A stretch of DNA of 64,000 bases. Source: Plicaturopsis crispa FD-325 SS-3 (lineage: Eukaryota > Basidiomycota > Agaricomycetes > Amylocorticiales > Amylocorticiaceae). Shown here piece by piece: positions 23,038 to 34,544 of the stretch (its first letter is position 1; the number at the start of each line of letters is the position of its first letter). The DNA lies in the NCBI GenBank assembly GCA_000827205.1, contig KN832554.1:303263-367262 (forward strand). The letters are read 5' to 3'. The position numbers and the translations under genes were made by a program. The notes under the pieces are model-generated. The model had not been told where the DNA came from. It saw only the letters and a list, made by a program, of their open reading frames with translations, and searched no databases.

Positions 23038-23390
23038 CATCGGACATGCATTACCTTCATCCCCCCACGCTTTCTGCACATCTCTCTTCTTGCTTTCGGG
23101 GACCGCATGACATCGATGTGTACTTACTATATATTGCTTTCCTATTGCCCTGACTTAACGCCGTTCTTTTCCCCGCTGGACGCATGTAAATGGATTCTTG
23201 CAATGTTCTCCTCGTCAAATTACTGGTATTCCATTGATAGATATAGTAGTTGGTGATGTACAGCTGTTCCCAAATGTTAGATCCAAGACGATGAAAGTAT
23301 GAGGTATGCAATGTCCCTGAACTGTCGGGTGTGGAGTTGGTATAAAACAAAGCGAACGAAAGCAATAAACCCGTAGACGGAGAAACAGAA

Positions 23391-26300
23391 TCAAGGCTCG
23401 CCTTCCACGGCGACATCATGCCGCCACCTATCCACACGCCCATACTTCATGGGATCGGAGATAGGGGGTGGGGAGGGAATTGCAGGAGGTTGCCCCATAG
23501 GCATCATCATGGGCATCTGCGGGGGAACCGGCGATACCATCGGCGGAGGCGCAAAGAAACCAGAGCTCATCATGGACGGGTTGCCAAAGTACATGCTGTT
23601 CTGCATCTGCGCCTGCATCATCATCTGCTGGTGCTGCGCCATCATCTGGTACTGTGTGCGGCGCTGCTGCTCGGGGTGTAGAGCGAGAGGCCGGTCGTCT
23701 TCGTCGGGGTTACCGTGGAAGCTGGGCGCACCTGGGGACATGGCCATCGAGGCGCGCAGACCGAGCGGCTGGTCGTCCTCGTCCTCATCATTCCGCGAGG
23801 TGGAAGGCGAAAGGCTGCCGAAATTCATAGATGGTAATTTCAGCTTCGTCTTGTCCAGTAAGGCGGTAAGGGGCCTGTCCTCGTCCGAGTCATCCCCGGC
23901 CGGAGAACCGTACTGGCTCGCCTTCAGTGCAACACGCTCAATGGCAGCAGCAAGAGGAACGTCTTCGTCACTGCTGTCGTCGGCAGGTCTAGAGCGTGCC
24001 CCCGCAGATTTATTAGGATATCGAGGCCCTGTACCAGGGACACGCCGTGGGCCATTGTCCTCCTCATCTGACGATCCGGCAAACCAGTTGTTGTTCTCAG
24101 TGCCCTTCTGTCCTACACCTGGGCGAGCATGTACCGAGCTACTGTCACTGTCGCTCTCGCTCTCGTCGTCGCCGTTGATCGGGGGTGGCCCAGTTTTGAC
24201 GGGTGTCTTTGGTAACGCAGGGAGCCTTGGAGGCTCTGCAGAGACTCTCGATTCAAGAATAGGCCTCGACGGTTCAAGGTCTAGCGGTTCCTCTGCATCC
24301 TCGATAGGCTGTTCAGCAGTCTCCTTCGCCTTGGACTTTGACTTGCCCTTCTTCTTCTTGTGTTTCTCTCTTGCTTCTCGCAGAGCCTCCTCCCGCTCCC
24401 TTTCTTCCGCCTCCAAGCGTTCCTGTGCCTCAATCTCCTTCAATTTCACCATCTCTCGCTCCCATAGTGTGTCAACGCCGAACACAGAGCGCGTCTTCGA
24501 CATGCCGACTCCAGGTGAGGAAGGCAACGTTGGGCTGAGCTTAGGCCCCGCCGAACCGTCCCCGAAAGTGATTAGTGGACCTTTCATCGCCGAGCTGCGG
24601 CGGTTGAGATCCGTGTTGGGAGAGCCTTGCGAGCTCGAGGAAATCATATGCTGGGAGACTGGCCGTGCTTGCAATTCACTTGGGTCAATAAGGGTGCTAG
24701 ATCGTTTCAATTGTGTCCTGGCCATCATCGATGGACGGTCGTCTCCCCGGAATACCCTGCAGAATATGACGAGATCAGTCATGGAATCAGTCATACCGTA
24801 TGCTATCGGCTTACCGCTGCTTATTTCGCATGGCTGCTTTCCGGGCCTCGAGGTCGTCAATCAAACTCTTGCCATACAGTTTCCCCGGTGCCTTGGGCGG
24901 GAGCCCATCGGCATAGACCGACATGCGAGGTGACGGTCCTTCGCCTTTATTATCATCCTCGTCTTCTATCCGTATCTGCATCCCGTCCTCTGTAGCTCGT
25001 TGTAGTTCACGGTCAATGTCGTCATAAGCAACGTCCCTCTGTCCGCCAACCATCAATGAATTCCGGAACGTTAGTTGCGACAGCGAGAGGCTCATGCGAG
25101 GATTTGGCGTGAAAGAGTTCGAAGCTATCGGTACCTCCGGCTGGAGCTGTTCTATTAAGCCGGATGCTCTCCGAGACGTACGCGCCGCCGATGGCAAGGG
25201 AGGGCCGTCTGTGGATAAGTGGAATCCCTGCCGCGACACTGAGGGTTCCGGCGGCGGCATCTTGGGCTGCGTCGACTGCAGGGGACTCGGCATCACCAAG
25301 ATCTTGGGGCGCAGGAGGTCCATAGTCGAGTACGGGCGCTCGCGAGGGGTCATGCCCGCGCCCGTGTATACGGACGCGCGGTCGTTGTCGAGCATCATGC
25401 GGGATCCCATTGAGCCGATCGACGCGGTGCGCGCGCGCGCGGCGAGCTTCGGGTCGAACCGCGACGAGCGCGAGGGCGACGGCGGGCGCACGGCGAACGG
25501 GTTATCGTGCTCGTCAGCGAGCAGGTGCGTGGCGTTCGAGAGCGTGCGCCCGCGCGCGGCCTTGGGGTCGAAGCGCGACGCGCGCTCGGGGGACGGCGGG
25601 CGGACGGCGAAGGGGTTCTCGCGCGCGTCATCGAGCAGGCGGCGCGAGCCGAGGCTGTCGGCGCGGCTGTGCGGGCGCGGGCCGGGCGAGATGGAGCGGT
25701 CGGAGCCCTGGGGAAAGGGCACGGTGTGGAGAGGGCGAGCGGTGGGAATATTGTCGATGAGGGCATGGGATGATCCCGTGCGGCGATGTAACGCCGGTTC
25801 GGGTGCAAACGAACGCGGAAAGCTGGACGGAGCCGCAGAGATGATGCTGTCGATGTTTCCGAGGCTCATGGAGCGCTGTCCGCCGGAGCGTCGTAGAGAT
25901 CCGACGTTGGACTCGTCGGGAGGCAACTGTGAGGGAGGGTCGACGGGGTGCGGATTGGGCAATGCGTCCGATTGAGAGCGCGCCCTCGCACTCTGGGACA
26001 CTTTCTCCTTGGGCGCCTTCTCCTTTGGCATGAATGCGTCGAGCCCCCACGAAGCGAGGTCGACGTCCATCTCTTGGACCTCTTCGTGCTCTTCTTCCTC
26101 TGGAGCAGCGGCGAACGGGTTACGCAGCATGTCGACGGAGCTCTGGGATTTCCTGTGTCCCATCGTAGATTCCCTGCCACCGGACTCGCTTGGAAGGGCG
26201 ACACCAAGGTAGTCTGCGCTCTTGCGCGTCTCCCGAATGTTGTTCATGTTACGGAAGGGGAGGAAGATCGCGCTCTCTTGCGCTGACCGGCTAGCACTCG

Positions 26301-26438
26301 GATTGTCAGGGTCATTGTCGTATTCTGCGCGACGATTATGCGATGCATGAACGCCTATTCACGCTCAACAGATACGAGATACACACCTAGCAGCGCGGCG
26401 GCCAGCTGTAAGCGTGAAAACGCAGCGCTAGACGCCAT
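23391..26438 (-). CDS. large disordered protein with internal repeats
   Basis: A basidiomycete-type hypothetical protein of about 980 residues. The start is placed at the ATG at 26438 (MASSAAFSRLQLAAALLE), joined by an intron at about 26325-26383 to EYDNDPDNPSASRSAQESAI. This extends the frame well above the next Met at 26247. The N-terminal half has two near copies of a module built on ENPFAVRPPSPERASRFDPK and DNPFAVRPPSPSRSSRFDPK, each followed by an Arg/Ala-rich tract. A second exon group starts after an intron near 24760-24815. It contains a charged coiled coil (VKLKEIEAQERLEAEEREREE), a Lys-rich patch, and four spaced acidic motifs of the form D(S/D)(D/E)(D/E)xPL. It ends in a Met/Gln/Pro-rich tail at 23391. 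NPF motifs bind EH domains, so a link to endocytosis is possible but inferred. Confidence 0.75.
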
Positions 26439-27016
26439 TGGACCTCGAGATCGAGCGAAACAGAGGCTTCACTACAGTGTACGTAGATCAAGTCGTGTCC
26501 TGTCAGTGCGCAATCCAGCCAGCTATAGGATGCTTTCACCAGAGTGCGAGCCAGGTGCGAGCAGTCGATGCAGATATCCGGTTTGTATCCTGTACAAATT
26601 CTTTGACGGTAAAGTCCATCGGAATTCGGAACCGGATACTGTACATACTCAGTCGAATTGCCAGCGGCAATTGTAACTTTGCTCCTCCCTCCATGTTCTC
26701 CGGACGACCTTTCGCAAGGCTAGAATTTTGCGTACAACGCCTGATGTTGTCTGTCAACAGGAGTTCGCGCTATGGCGGCACACCAGGAAAACATGGCTTG
26801 TTTTGCCAACGCACGGACCGCATCAGTCGGGGTCACTTTGGCGGCCCAAAAGCCCCGCAGGAGTGTGATGCTCGGTTATTGCCGTACCTGCCAACGGATG
26901 TCCTGTAAACCGACTTGTTCTCCCCCTCAACAACTGCTTGTGTACTGTATCTCACGTAGGATCGTGCGGGCTACGTCCACACCGCCTTCGTGCAACCCAC
27001 TGAAACTTGTCCAAAG
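26439..27016. other. divergent promoter region
   Basis: About 580 bases separate the start of the disordered repeat protein (minus) from the Ser/Thr-rich membrane protein (plus). Open frames here are short and unspliceable into anything recognisable. It presumably carries both promoters. No TATA box is evident. Confidence 0.5.
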
Positions 27017-28287
27017 ATGCGCCGCTCGCGCTGCATCCCCACTGTCATTTTTATCTCCCTGGTCGCCCTGTCGTGCGCCGCCGCTCCAAATGGTTCGCAC
27101 TTGGGCAGAGCCCCTGCGGCCATGATTGACAGAGCCGCACCACGAGTCCATTTTGCGAGGGCGGACTCCGATCCACCATCGAGTACGAGTAGCCCTTCGG
27201 CCTCTACCACCTCGACATCTACATCGGCATCTGCACCTGCAACCAGTACCTCTACCTCTACCACCTCCACCTCCAGGAGCTCTTCCACCTCGTCTACAAC
27301 AACCTCGTCTACGTCTGCGTCTGCGTCCACATCCACCACGAAGACGTCTACGTCAACTGAGGCGACGAAGACATCATCGACAACCACCACTAGCTCTACG
27401 CAGGTATCCGTTACCAAGACATCCACTCCTCCAAGTACATCGTCCACAAAGACCTCGTGCGTCCAATTCGGATTTTTCCTACCGTTAGAATTTAACAGTG
27501 TCCGTGTAGAAGTACTTCATCGCACACATCCACACTTACGACCACGTCAGTCACAACATCTACTGGTGATCCTGTCCCTGCAACCACTTTGGTCATTGGC
27601 TCTGCAGATGCTACACAAGTGCCTTCTGTAACATCTATTGCACCTACGGCCAGCCAAAGTGATGGTGCTGCGTCCTCCCCTAGCGGGTCAGTATCCTAAT
27701 GAACTATTTTACACTATGCTCACACCATATGCAGCTTCTTCGAAAACAAGGGCGCCGTCGCCGGAACATTCACTGTCGTGGGCCTCGTAGGTGCAGGCAT
27801 CGTTATCTTCATCGCTGTCACAATCCTCCGGCGCCGCCAGCGTATCCGGCGGCAGGACGAGGACGATGTTTATTTCGATAAGTTCGAGCCGACGTCGCAT
27901 GTGACCGAAGACCCTTTCGGTAATAACGGTCTTGGCGGAGGAGGCTTAGGCCCCAGCTCAACGGACCTCGCCACGGTTCCCGCCGATCACACCGCGTATC
28001 CCGATCGCGGAATCGAGCACGGCGTCGAGCAGTATCCCATGGACGAGTACGGGATTGGTTATCCGCCAGGGACAGCGTATGCGGCAGCCCTCGCGCAGCA
28101 AGGACAACCGTACCAACATCCCGGCTATCCGTATCATGACCAGCCAGAACAACAGCAGTCCGAACCGGCACCCGCGGATTCGCTAGCTATCCCTCGGGAG
28201 ACTGCACCGCGGGAAAAGTATCAGCAGTCCATTGATTCATTCTACGGTAATCCGGGCACTGCGCGTTCATCACAGGTCCTCCCGTAA
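27017..28287 (+). CDS. Ser/Thr-rich single-span cell-wall sensor-like protein
   Basis: Architecture of fungal WSC/Mid2-type wall-stress sensors: signal peptide, long Ser/Thr-rich stalk for O-mannosylation, one membrane span and a cytosolic tail. The ATG at 27017 gives MRRSRCIPTVIFISLVALSC with cleavage near CAAAP. From about 27170 to 27460 the sequence is almost only Ser and Thr in short STS/TST repeats. Introns near 27455-27560 and 27685-27733 precede the span (AGTFTVVGLVGAGIVIFIAV) at about 27760-27820, then the stop-transfer sequence LRRRQRIRRQ. The tail is acidic, then rich in Gly, Tyr, Pro and Gln, ending at 28287. I see no WSC cysteine domain, so Mid2-like is closer than Wsc-like. Sensing of wall stress is inferred from architecture alone. 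Confidence 0.7.
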
Positions 28288-29154
28288 ACGTGCGTAGACA
28301 ATTCTAGCTCTCGGAATTTAACCCTTGAAAGCTCATGAAGCGATCCTTGCATGCAGAGACCGGATTTATGTGTCTATACACTTGATGCTGGGATCATCTC
28401 ATATACCTGGTGGATCGGCCCCGTGGGGGCACGAGCGTTTTCTTCTTGGGTGGATGGGTACTTATGGCTCATTATTGACTATTAAGTGTTGTCTTCTTCC
28501 AGCGCTTGTAACACTTATGGAAATATTATATTCAGCCACGTTGAACATTGCTTAACGCGGCTTTCTTGCGATTGTCAATCTCAATACCCCGGCTAGTTGA
28601 TATTGTGCCACATTGACAGGTCAGCTACGAACGTGGGGACGACGCAGACGCGAATAACTAAGAATGGACCTGCATGCGGCCTCACGTAAAATGCGCTTGC
28701 CTACAAACTTATTGGGGCTAGGAATGCTGCGAATTTGACGCTCGGTGGCGCAGGGCATATCCTTGGATCGTCCAGCGGTGGACGTCTCCTTAGTCGCTAG
28801 TAAGTGCTTGAATATCCCGTCGAGCACTCAGCATCACGATCATTTATGACTTGAAACTCTCTAGGCGAGGAATGCAATGACCCGAAATGTTGGCCGATGC
28901 CGCTCAAAATCATCGTCCCTGCGGCTACTTAGCTGTAGATGGGGGGTAACACTCGCAGCTAACCCAAAGCCGATTACTCTAGGCATTGTTTCATGTCTTA
29001 GGCCCAGGGTCCCTCCATTATCCCGTACATGTCGGCTCGCTGAAGTCTGTCTCACTCCATTCCAAGAAATGGTACAAGTACGCCTCGCATTTCCCGTGTC
29101 CGCCAAGCCAACTTGTTACCTCGCACCATCGGAAAGCATCCCCTCCGTATCCAA
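28288..29154. other. intergenic stretch before the knottin-like gene
   Basis: About 870 bases with no supported gene. A minus-strand frame of about 68 codons near 28621-28827 shows no domain and no splice partners. The region should contain the terminator of the sensor-like gene and the promoter of the small secreted protein. Confidence 0.45.
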
Positions 29155-29448
29155 ATGGCTGCTCTCAAATACGCCTTGGTATTCATTGCATTCATCGCGA
29201 CGACCTCCGTCACGGCCAGCCCTGCCACTTCCACCTCCACTACAGCTTCGATCACCATCGGCGGCCCTGGGCCTGTGTGCCACCCCGAGGGTAGTCAATG
29301 TGGTCCAGGACAAGGCGGCGCGTGCTGTAAAGGTCTCGTTTGCGTGTCGACGCCTCCTCTGCTCTTCAGCGTATGGTGACTCCTTTCTGTTGCTGTTTCC
29401 TGTTTTGCTGATGTACATGCGATTTAGACTTGCAAGCCCGTTGCTTGA
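29155..29448 (+). CDS. small secreted cysteine-rich (knottin-like) protein
   Basis: A 78-residue secreted mini-protein. Exon 1 is 29155-29370 (72 codons) and exon 2 only 29428-29448 (7 codons with stop), joined by a 57-base GTATGG...TTTAG intron. The first 20 or so residues form a clear signal peptide (LKYALVFIAFIATTSVTA). After a Ser/Thr-rich spacer the mature part has exactly six Cys at residues 42, 49, 57, 58, 63 and 74. The C-x6-C-x7-CC-x4-C-x10-C pattern is that of inhibitor-cystine-knot folds. The sixth Cys lies in the micro-exon, so the pattern is complete only after splicing, which argues that the gene model is real. Without splicing the frame stops at GTATGGTGA and loses Cys six. Role unknown; possibilities include an effector-like, antimicrobial or signalling peptide. 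Confidence 0.7.
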
Positions 29449-30178
29449 GAGATGTGCAAATGGTACGCGTGTGGGCCAAACCTCTTTCGGTTGCGCACAC
29501 GGTCGACGGTCTCAGCTCACCGGCGTACTTTGACAGGTCGGCGACTATCGAATCTCAATCATATCAGACTAGATAATTGCCATCATTGCGTATCGTTCAA
29601 CGCGATAATCTTTGCTCTCAGTGAGTCTTAGAGTGTAAAGTGATTTCATACACTCGCGAGCAACTCACGAGTCAACATAGTTCTATGGCGTCTTCTCTCG
29701 AATACATAGCATCGCCTCTCTTGGTTTCCACACGGCAGAACTCACCCGCGGGGTTTATTACCGGTGTATTTATCACATTAGTCTACATGCGGTGCATTGA
29801 TTATTCGGCTTTAAAAGTAGGAAGCAGCCTCTAGCGTCAACCTCGGTAGAGTTCCAGCACACCGTGGAAGTGAAGACTCAATAGCAATGCCTACGCAATG
29901 GCTGTCACGCCTGTTCAAACCCACGATGCCGCACAATCCCCGCATAAATCTGCAGACTTTACAAACGTTATCAATAGCATGTGGTGCACATTTACCCACT
30001 GCCAGCGTGCTTCTTCTAGGTGCTCATACCCATCACAATTTTGTACAGATCCAGGAAGCCTTCAGTGTCGTCCACATGCAAATGATTGCTGAGCGCTGAC
30101 TCCTGAGTGAGTACATATAAGTTGCCTTCCCTTAACTAGGATTCAGATTCCTGACAGCTGTTACCTCGTCCTGCAGTC
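29449..30178. other. stretch with one doubtful Cys-rich frame
   Basis: About 730 bases between two secreted-protein genes. A plus-strand frame at 29898-30092 encodes 64 residues with six Cys in its second half, but lacks a signal peptide and has no known relative, so I do not call it a gene. A TATA-like CATATAAG at 30114-30121 precedes the next gene. Confidence 0.4.
30114..30121 (+). promoter_or_regulatory. TATA-like box of the secreted glycoprotein gene
   Basis: CATATAAG lies about 58-65 bases upstream of the ATG at 30179, a plausible distance for a short 5' UTR. Confidence 0.45.
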
Positions 30179-31133
30179 ATGCTACCAATCATAGCGTCTC
30201 TCGCTTTGCTAGCTTTGGTAGCCGCGCAACCCCCTTCCTTGCGGCCATCGACAAACGCGCCGCAAGTTAAACGGGATCTCAGAACCCCATTCCTCGGTGC
30301 TCAATGGAATGTGCCCAGTCCTCAGGCCGTGAGTGCCACGTATTTCTCCTCGTACGACGCGTCCAAGCTGACCAAGACGCCATGACAGAACGACAGCAAA
30401 ACGTACGAAATCCACACTACTTCCGCGAATTCTACATGGGAAGCTATCGAGAAGGATTTGGCCGGATGGGAGCTCACAACGACGGGCGATAAAGCCGGTG
30501 TTCGTCTCTTGGGAGATGATTCCTCCGCCGCCATATATCGGTATAACGGGAGTGTGCCGCCTATAATGCAGGTGCAATATAACGTCGCCGACGAATATTA
30601 CGAGATGGACGTGGACAACGAGGCGTGGGTATGGTCCGACTATACGCTGGGCTCCAATGCTAGTCGCTCTGACTTGAAGAAGCGCGATTCGTGGGTGAGT
30701 CTCATCAATATTTTTCTTCTGTCTAGGAAGCGGTTTGTTGACGGCTCGTGCAGGATGACTTGACCGACTTCAAAACGGTCCCTCTTGACACTATCGGGTT
30801 CACTATCACCAATGTCGACTGCGACTACGGTCTGTCCATCACCGCGACCGTGGTAGACGCGAACGGGACCACGACGTCGTACAACGGCACGGACAATGTG
30901 TCGTTCAACGTGCAGCGCCCGGCGAACATCACCGTCACGAACAAAGAGCACCCCCTATCGAATGCGACCATCTTCGTCAGTGACTCGCAGCCGTTGTCCG
31001 TGGCACTGGGATCTGGAAACGGTACGTCAGCACTTTTTATATACGCAATAGCTGATACTTACCGTATGGACACTGGACAGCTCCGACTCCTGGCTTTGGG
31101 TTCACAGCCTCTGTACAGTACTGCCCTGATTAA
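30179..31133 (+). CDS. secreted N-glycosylated protein, unknown
   Basis: Not recognised beyond being secreted. The ATG at 30179 gives a signal peptide (MLPIIASLALLALVAAQ) and a possible Lys-Arg processing site soon after (QVKRDL). Four exons join in frame. The first intron runs from the GTGAGT after residue 50 or so to about 30384 and leads into NDSKTYEIHTTSANSTWEAI; others lie near 30695-30753 and 31022-31080. The body is beta-rich with many N-glycosylation sequons (NGS, NAS, NGT, NVS, NIT, NAT), and Thr/Asn-rich segments such as ITATVVDANGTTTSYNGTD. It ends FTASVQYCPD at 31133. There is no membrane span or GPI-type tail. Clustering with the knottin-like gene suggests a small run of secreted products. 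Confidence 0.65.
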
Positions 31134-31652
31134 GTACTAGAGGTGCTGGGCCTTACAAAGGTGTATATTATTGACAAAATTCGCCTTGTGTGGCGGCAGA
31201 CGCTGCTCAGTCCACGAGCCAGGGAGAGCTGAAAATGCAGAGGTCAGTTTACGACCACTCGGAAATGGCAGAGCTTCAAGAGGACAGCCTTGTGACTAGT
31301 TGACTAGAGACGCTTGTACGCAGAAAGGCAGTTGCAGAAACGGAGGTGGATAGGGCTTGAACCGTTGCGTTGGACTCACCGTTGTAGCAAGGTAGCCGTG
31401 ACAGACCGTTTGAGCAAACAATGTTCTACATAACTACCAGTGGAAGTGCGTAGATATAGGTACATGGCAGAGTTCTTCTATGAGACCTATGATCGTTTGA
31501 TCCATCCCTCTAAAGCGAAAAAAAGTAATACACTGATTAGGATGACAAGATATGTAGACAGCAGCGGGCCAGAAAATATAGAAATAGCAAAAATACAAGA
31601 CGCCGCAATATTGTTCCGCGCTGAGACAAATCAGCATCTATCAAGCTTACGG
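31134..31652. other. convergent intergenic stretch
   Basis: About 520 bases between two genes whose 3' ends face each other. It should hold both terminators. A plus-strand frame of 72 codons (31440-31658) has no domain and runs into the end of the transcription-factor gene, so it is not called. Confidence 0.5.
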
Positions 31653-34031
31653 TTATAACTGATTGTCAGGGACATCCCGCTCCGAGGTGAGGTTTTCCAT
31701 GAAGGACGACCAGAACTCCGTGTCGAGGAAAATGTCGGAGTTGGTGTAGCGTTGTAAATCCTCGTTCATCGTGAACGGCAGGCCGTCCGCGGGCATGTGC
31801 ATATGCGACGGCTCGACGCCGACCTCTGGCCACCGGTTATCCTTCTCCATAGTTGGTGCGCCGCGCTCCGCCGACACTGCATGATCAATCGCGCCCGACG
31901 CGGCCACAGCCGCCTCCTCCCTCTCCTGCGCCGCGCGCGACGCCTGCTTCTCCCACGCAGTCATGAGCGCCGTGATCATGTGAGCGCACTTGGCGGCGGC
32001 GTGGTCGGGGGTGACCGCAGCCTGCTTGAGGCGCTCGATGATGCGGATGAGCAGGTGGTCCGACGCGCCCGTGAGCACCTCGCCCTGGTTGTGCAGCACG
32101 GCGAACTTGACCATGATAAGGAATGTCGCCGCGAAGGAAATCATAGCGAAGAGGTTGTCTGGCGACGTGCCGAGGAGATGGATTTCCGGCCGCGAGAGCG
32201 TCGTGATCATGATCGCCTCAGCAGAGCTGATAGCGTCCTGGCCGAGCACGGAGGCGACGTTCGTGCCGTCCGCGGTGAGGTGGTGGTACCACGGCCCACT
32301 CTTCTGCGCAGGGTGCGATTTAATGAACGCATTGCGCGCGCAGCGGATAGCCATGTGCAGCGTCAATAGACGGTTTGCGTGGTAATAGACTTGCATCATG
32401 TGATGATAAAATACTTCGTGTTCGGCCACTACTGTCCGGAATAGTACATGAGCGAACTGCGCTCGCACTACCGCACAAGGGGGTAAACATGAACAGAATA
32501 GCACGTACTAGGTGTGGGGAGAATTATTCTGTATACGCTGTCGAACTTGAGGAGTATATTATTGATCTCTCGGTACCACGGGGAAATGTTGGAATACGTG
32601 GGGGATGGGACGCGGCTGGCATACTCTGTGAGATCAGACAACTTCGCAAGCAGACCTAGGCGCGTATCGCGTCCAGACGAGATTCCAAATCCGTTGGAGA
32701 AATTTGTGTCCACGGCTCGGTGGTCTTGTTCCGTTCGATGTGATAACGGAAACCGTCCTGTACCCACACATAACCTAGATGGGTTGCATCAGACATGTGC
32801 CACGTCAAGACCAAAGGACTTACATGGATTCAACAACCGAAAGCGACATCCACTGCAGATAGTCAGTTAGAAATCTGCGTCAGTCGAGCGTCTAAATGAT
32901 AGAAGGATACACGGGACATACCAGTCGCGCTTTGGCCTCGGCATCTGCGAGTTCTACAGTCTGCTCAGCGGACAGACCAATCTCTGTGTTGCGCTTCTCG
33001 CGCAGACTCAGTGTATACACCGTCGCCTGGCTGAGTTTGATATTCATCGCCATACTAACAGCAGCACCAGCTATCAAGCGGCCATCACGGCTCTGGATGT
33101 GGGGGGAGCCGCTAACGGGTGCCCACAGAGAGAGGATGAGCATAAAGTGCATAGACTCCGTCGATGGCTCGGGTTGAAAAACCAATTTTGGGATGAGGCT
33201 CTCGACAAGCCGTTGCAGTTGCTGTGTAACCACGGAACGGTTGATGGTGTCAAGGCGTCTGCAGGCAACCATACACCGGGCCAAATTTACTAGTGGTGAA
33301 TCCGCGTGGAGATGCGAGGGCAGTCCCAGCCATGGGTTGTATTGTGTGTCAAAGCTGAATTTTCGCAATTTGTAAAAAGGTTACGGTATGATATATGATA
33401 ACGAGGCGGCTCACATATCCAATAATGTTTCGATTTGGTCTGGGCTAAGTATGCTCGCGAGAGGTATAGAATTCTCGTTGTTGACGTCTCGCTCGTCAGC
33501 ATTTGACCCCCGCGCGAGGTCCTGCATAGCAAGCATCGGCGTGTAGGTCCAATCGTGTCCAGCAGGGTCCTTCATGAAGCCCCAGGGCAGATTTGATATT
33601 GGCAATAGTAGTGCCGGATTTATTTCGTCATCATCGTGCGACAGAGATGGGGGAGAACACGGCGGGCCTTTGTATCGTATGGATGAGGTGTCTGGGACGG
33701 AGCTATGTGGTGTGTCACTAGCATCGTCGTGCCGTGAATAAGGGGCCGATGTAGATGAAAGGGGCGTATGTGCGGGTGCGGACATAGGTTCCTTCGAGGA
33801 CGAGGCGACAGGAGGGTTTTCCGCACCGTCAAACGAGCATGGTAGACCAAGAACGTTGCACCTATGGCACCGCAAAGACCCTGAGGCCGAGCTGCGCGCG
33901 TCGTCGAGTAATTCGCAGCGAGTCTTGTGTTTCCTGCATGACGCGCAGGCCTGGCTCGATTTTGGCCGTTTCGCGCGTGCTGGAACGTCGTCCTTTTCGC
34001 GCGGTCGTTTCTGGGCGGGCGGCGTGGACAT
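31653..34031 (-). CDS. Zn2Cys6 fungal transcription factor
   Basis: A fungal zinc-cluster regulator of about 700 residues. The ATG at 34031 is followed by a basic leader (KRPREKDDVPARAKRPK) that looks like a nuclear signal. The binuclear cluster lies at residues 29-65 with spacing C-x2-C-x6-C-x15-C-x2-C-x6-C. The 15-residue middle loop is longer than in Gal4. After a Ser/Pro-rich linker comes the middle homology region split over several exons (LARCMVACRRLDTINRSVVT, SLWAPVSGSPHIQSRDGRLI, GAAVSMAMNIKLSQATVYTL). Then comes a helical C-terminal half with HMMQVYYHANRLLTLHMAIR and FAATFLIMVKFAVLHNQGEV. The last segment, SDIFLDTEFWSSFMENL, is acidic and aromatic as in activation domains. Target genes are unknown; the neighbours are not an evident cluster. 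Confidence 0.88.
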
Positions 34032-34544
34032 TTTGTGAAAGATGGTGGTGGTACGATACCAAGAGCGTCCTCAACAGAAAGTTATGGCGTCGTGCTGCGT
34101 GCACAGCAAAGTAGTTTGTTCCAAGAAATTGGCTGCCGATGACACGCAACCGTCGGAGCGGAGTTCGATCTCCGTGTGTAGCGGACCTGCAGGCTGGCTC
34201 ATATACAGAAACAGCTATTCGACCTCTTTTCATGCAGTAAGATACAACGCATATGCAGCGCATTTTGTGGCAAGTTCGCGTCTATATCTGCTACTTGTCC
34301 GTACCATTTTTGTACAAGATTTCCGTGTACATTTATGAGTAGACCGGACTTAAAGTTTCAAAGCTTTCAGGTCCCGCCGGTGAGCTTCAGACTCCGCGCA
34401 TTTGGTACCAAGTCTCCACGGAAATTTAGTGAAGTAAAGTATCCGAACGAAATTGCTGCAGGTCATTATATTTCTCTAATCGCTTGGATTCCTGTCAACG
34501 GCGGACGAGACTCATAGTCCTGGTCTCGCGAAAGCTCGAACTAC
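34032..34544. other. divergent promoter region
   Basis: About 510 bases between the Zn2Cys6 gene (minus) and the disordered-protein gene (plus). A hairpin CGGAG-TTCGAT-CTCCG at about 34156-34171 mimics a tRNA T-arm but has a six-base loop and no other tRNA arms. No gene is called. Confidence 0.45.

Noticed and set aside
34150-34185. tRNA-like T-arm (CGGAG-TTCGAT-CTCCG)
   Set aside because: The loop has six rather than seven bases, and I could not find matching acceptor, D or anticodon arms around it.
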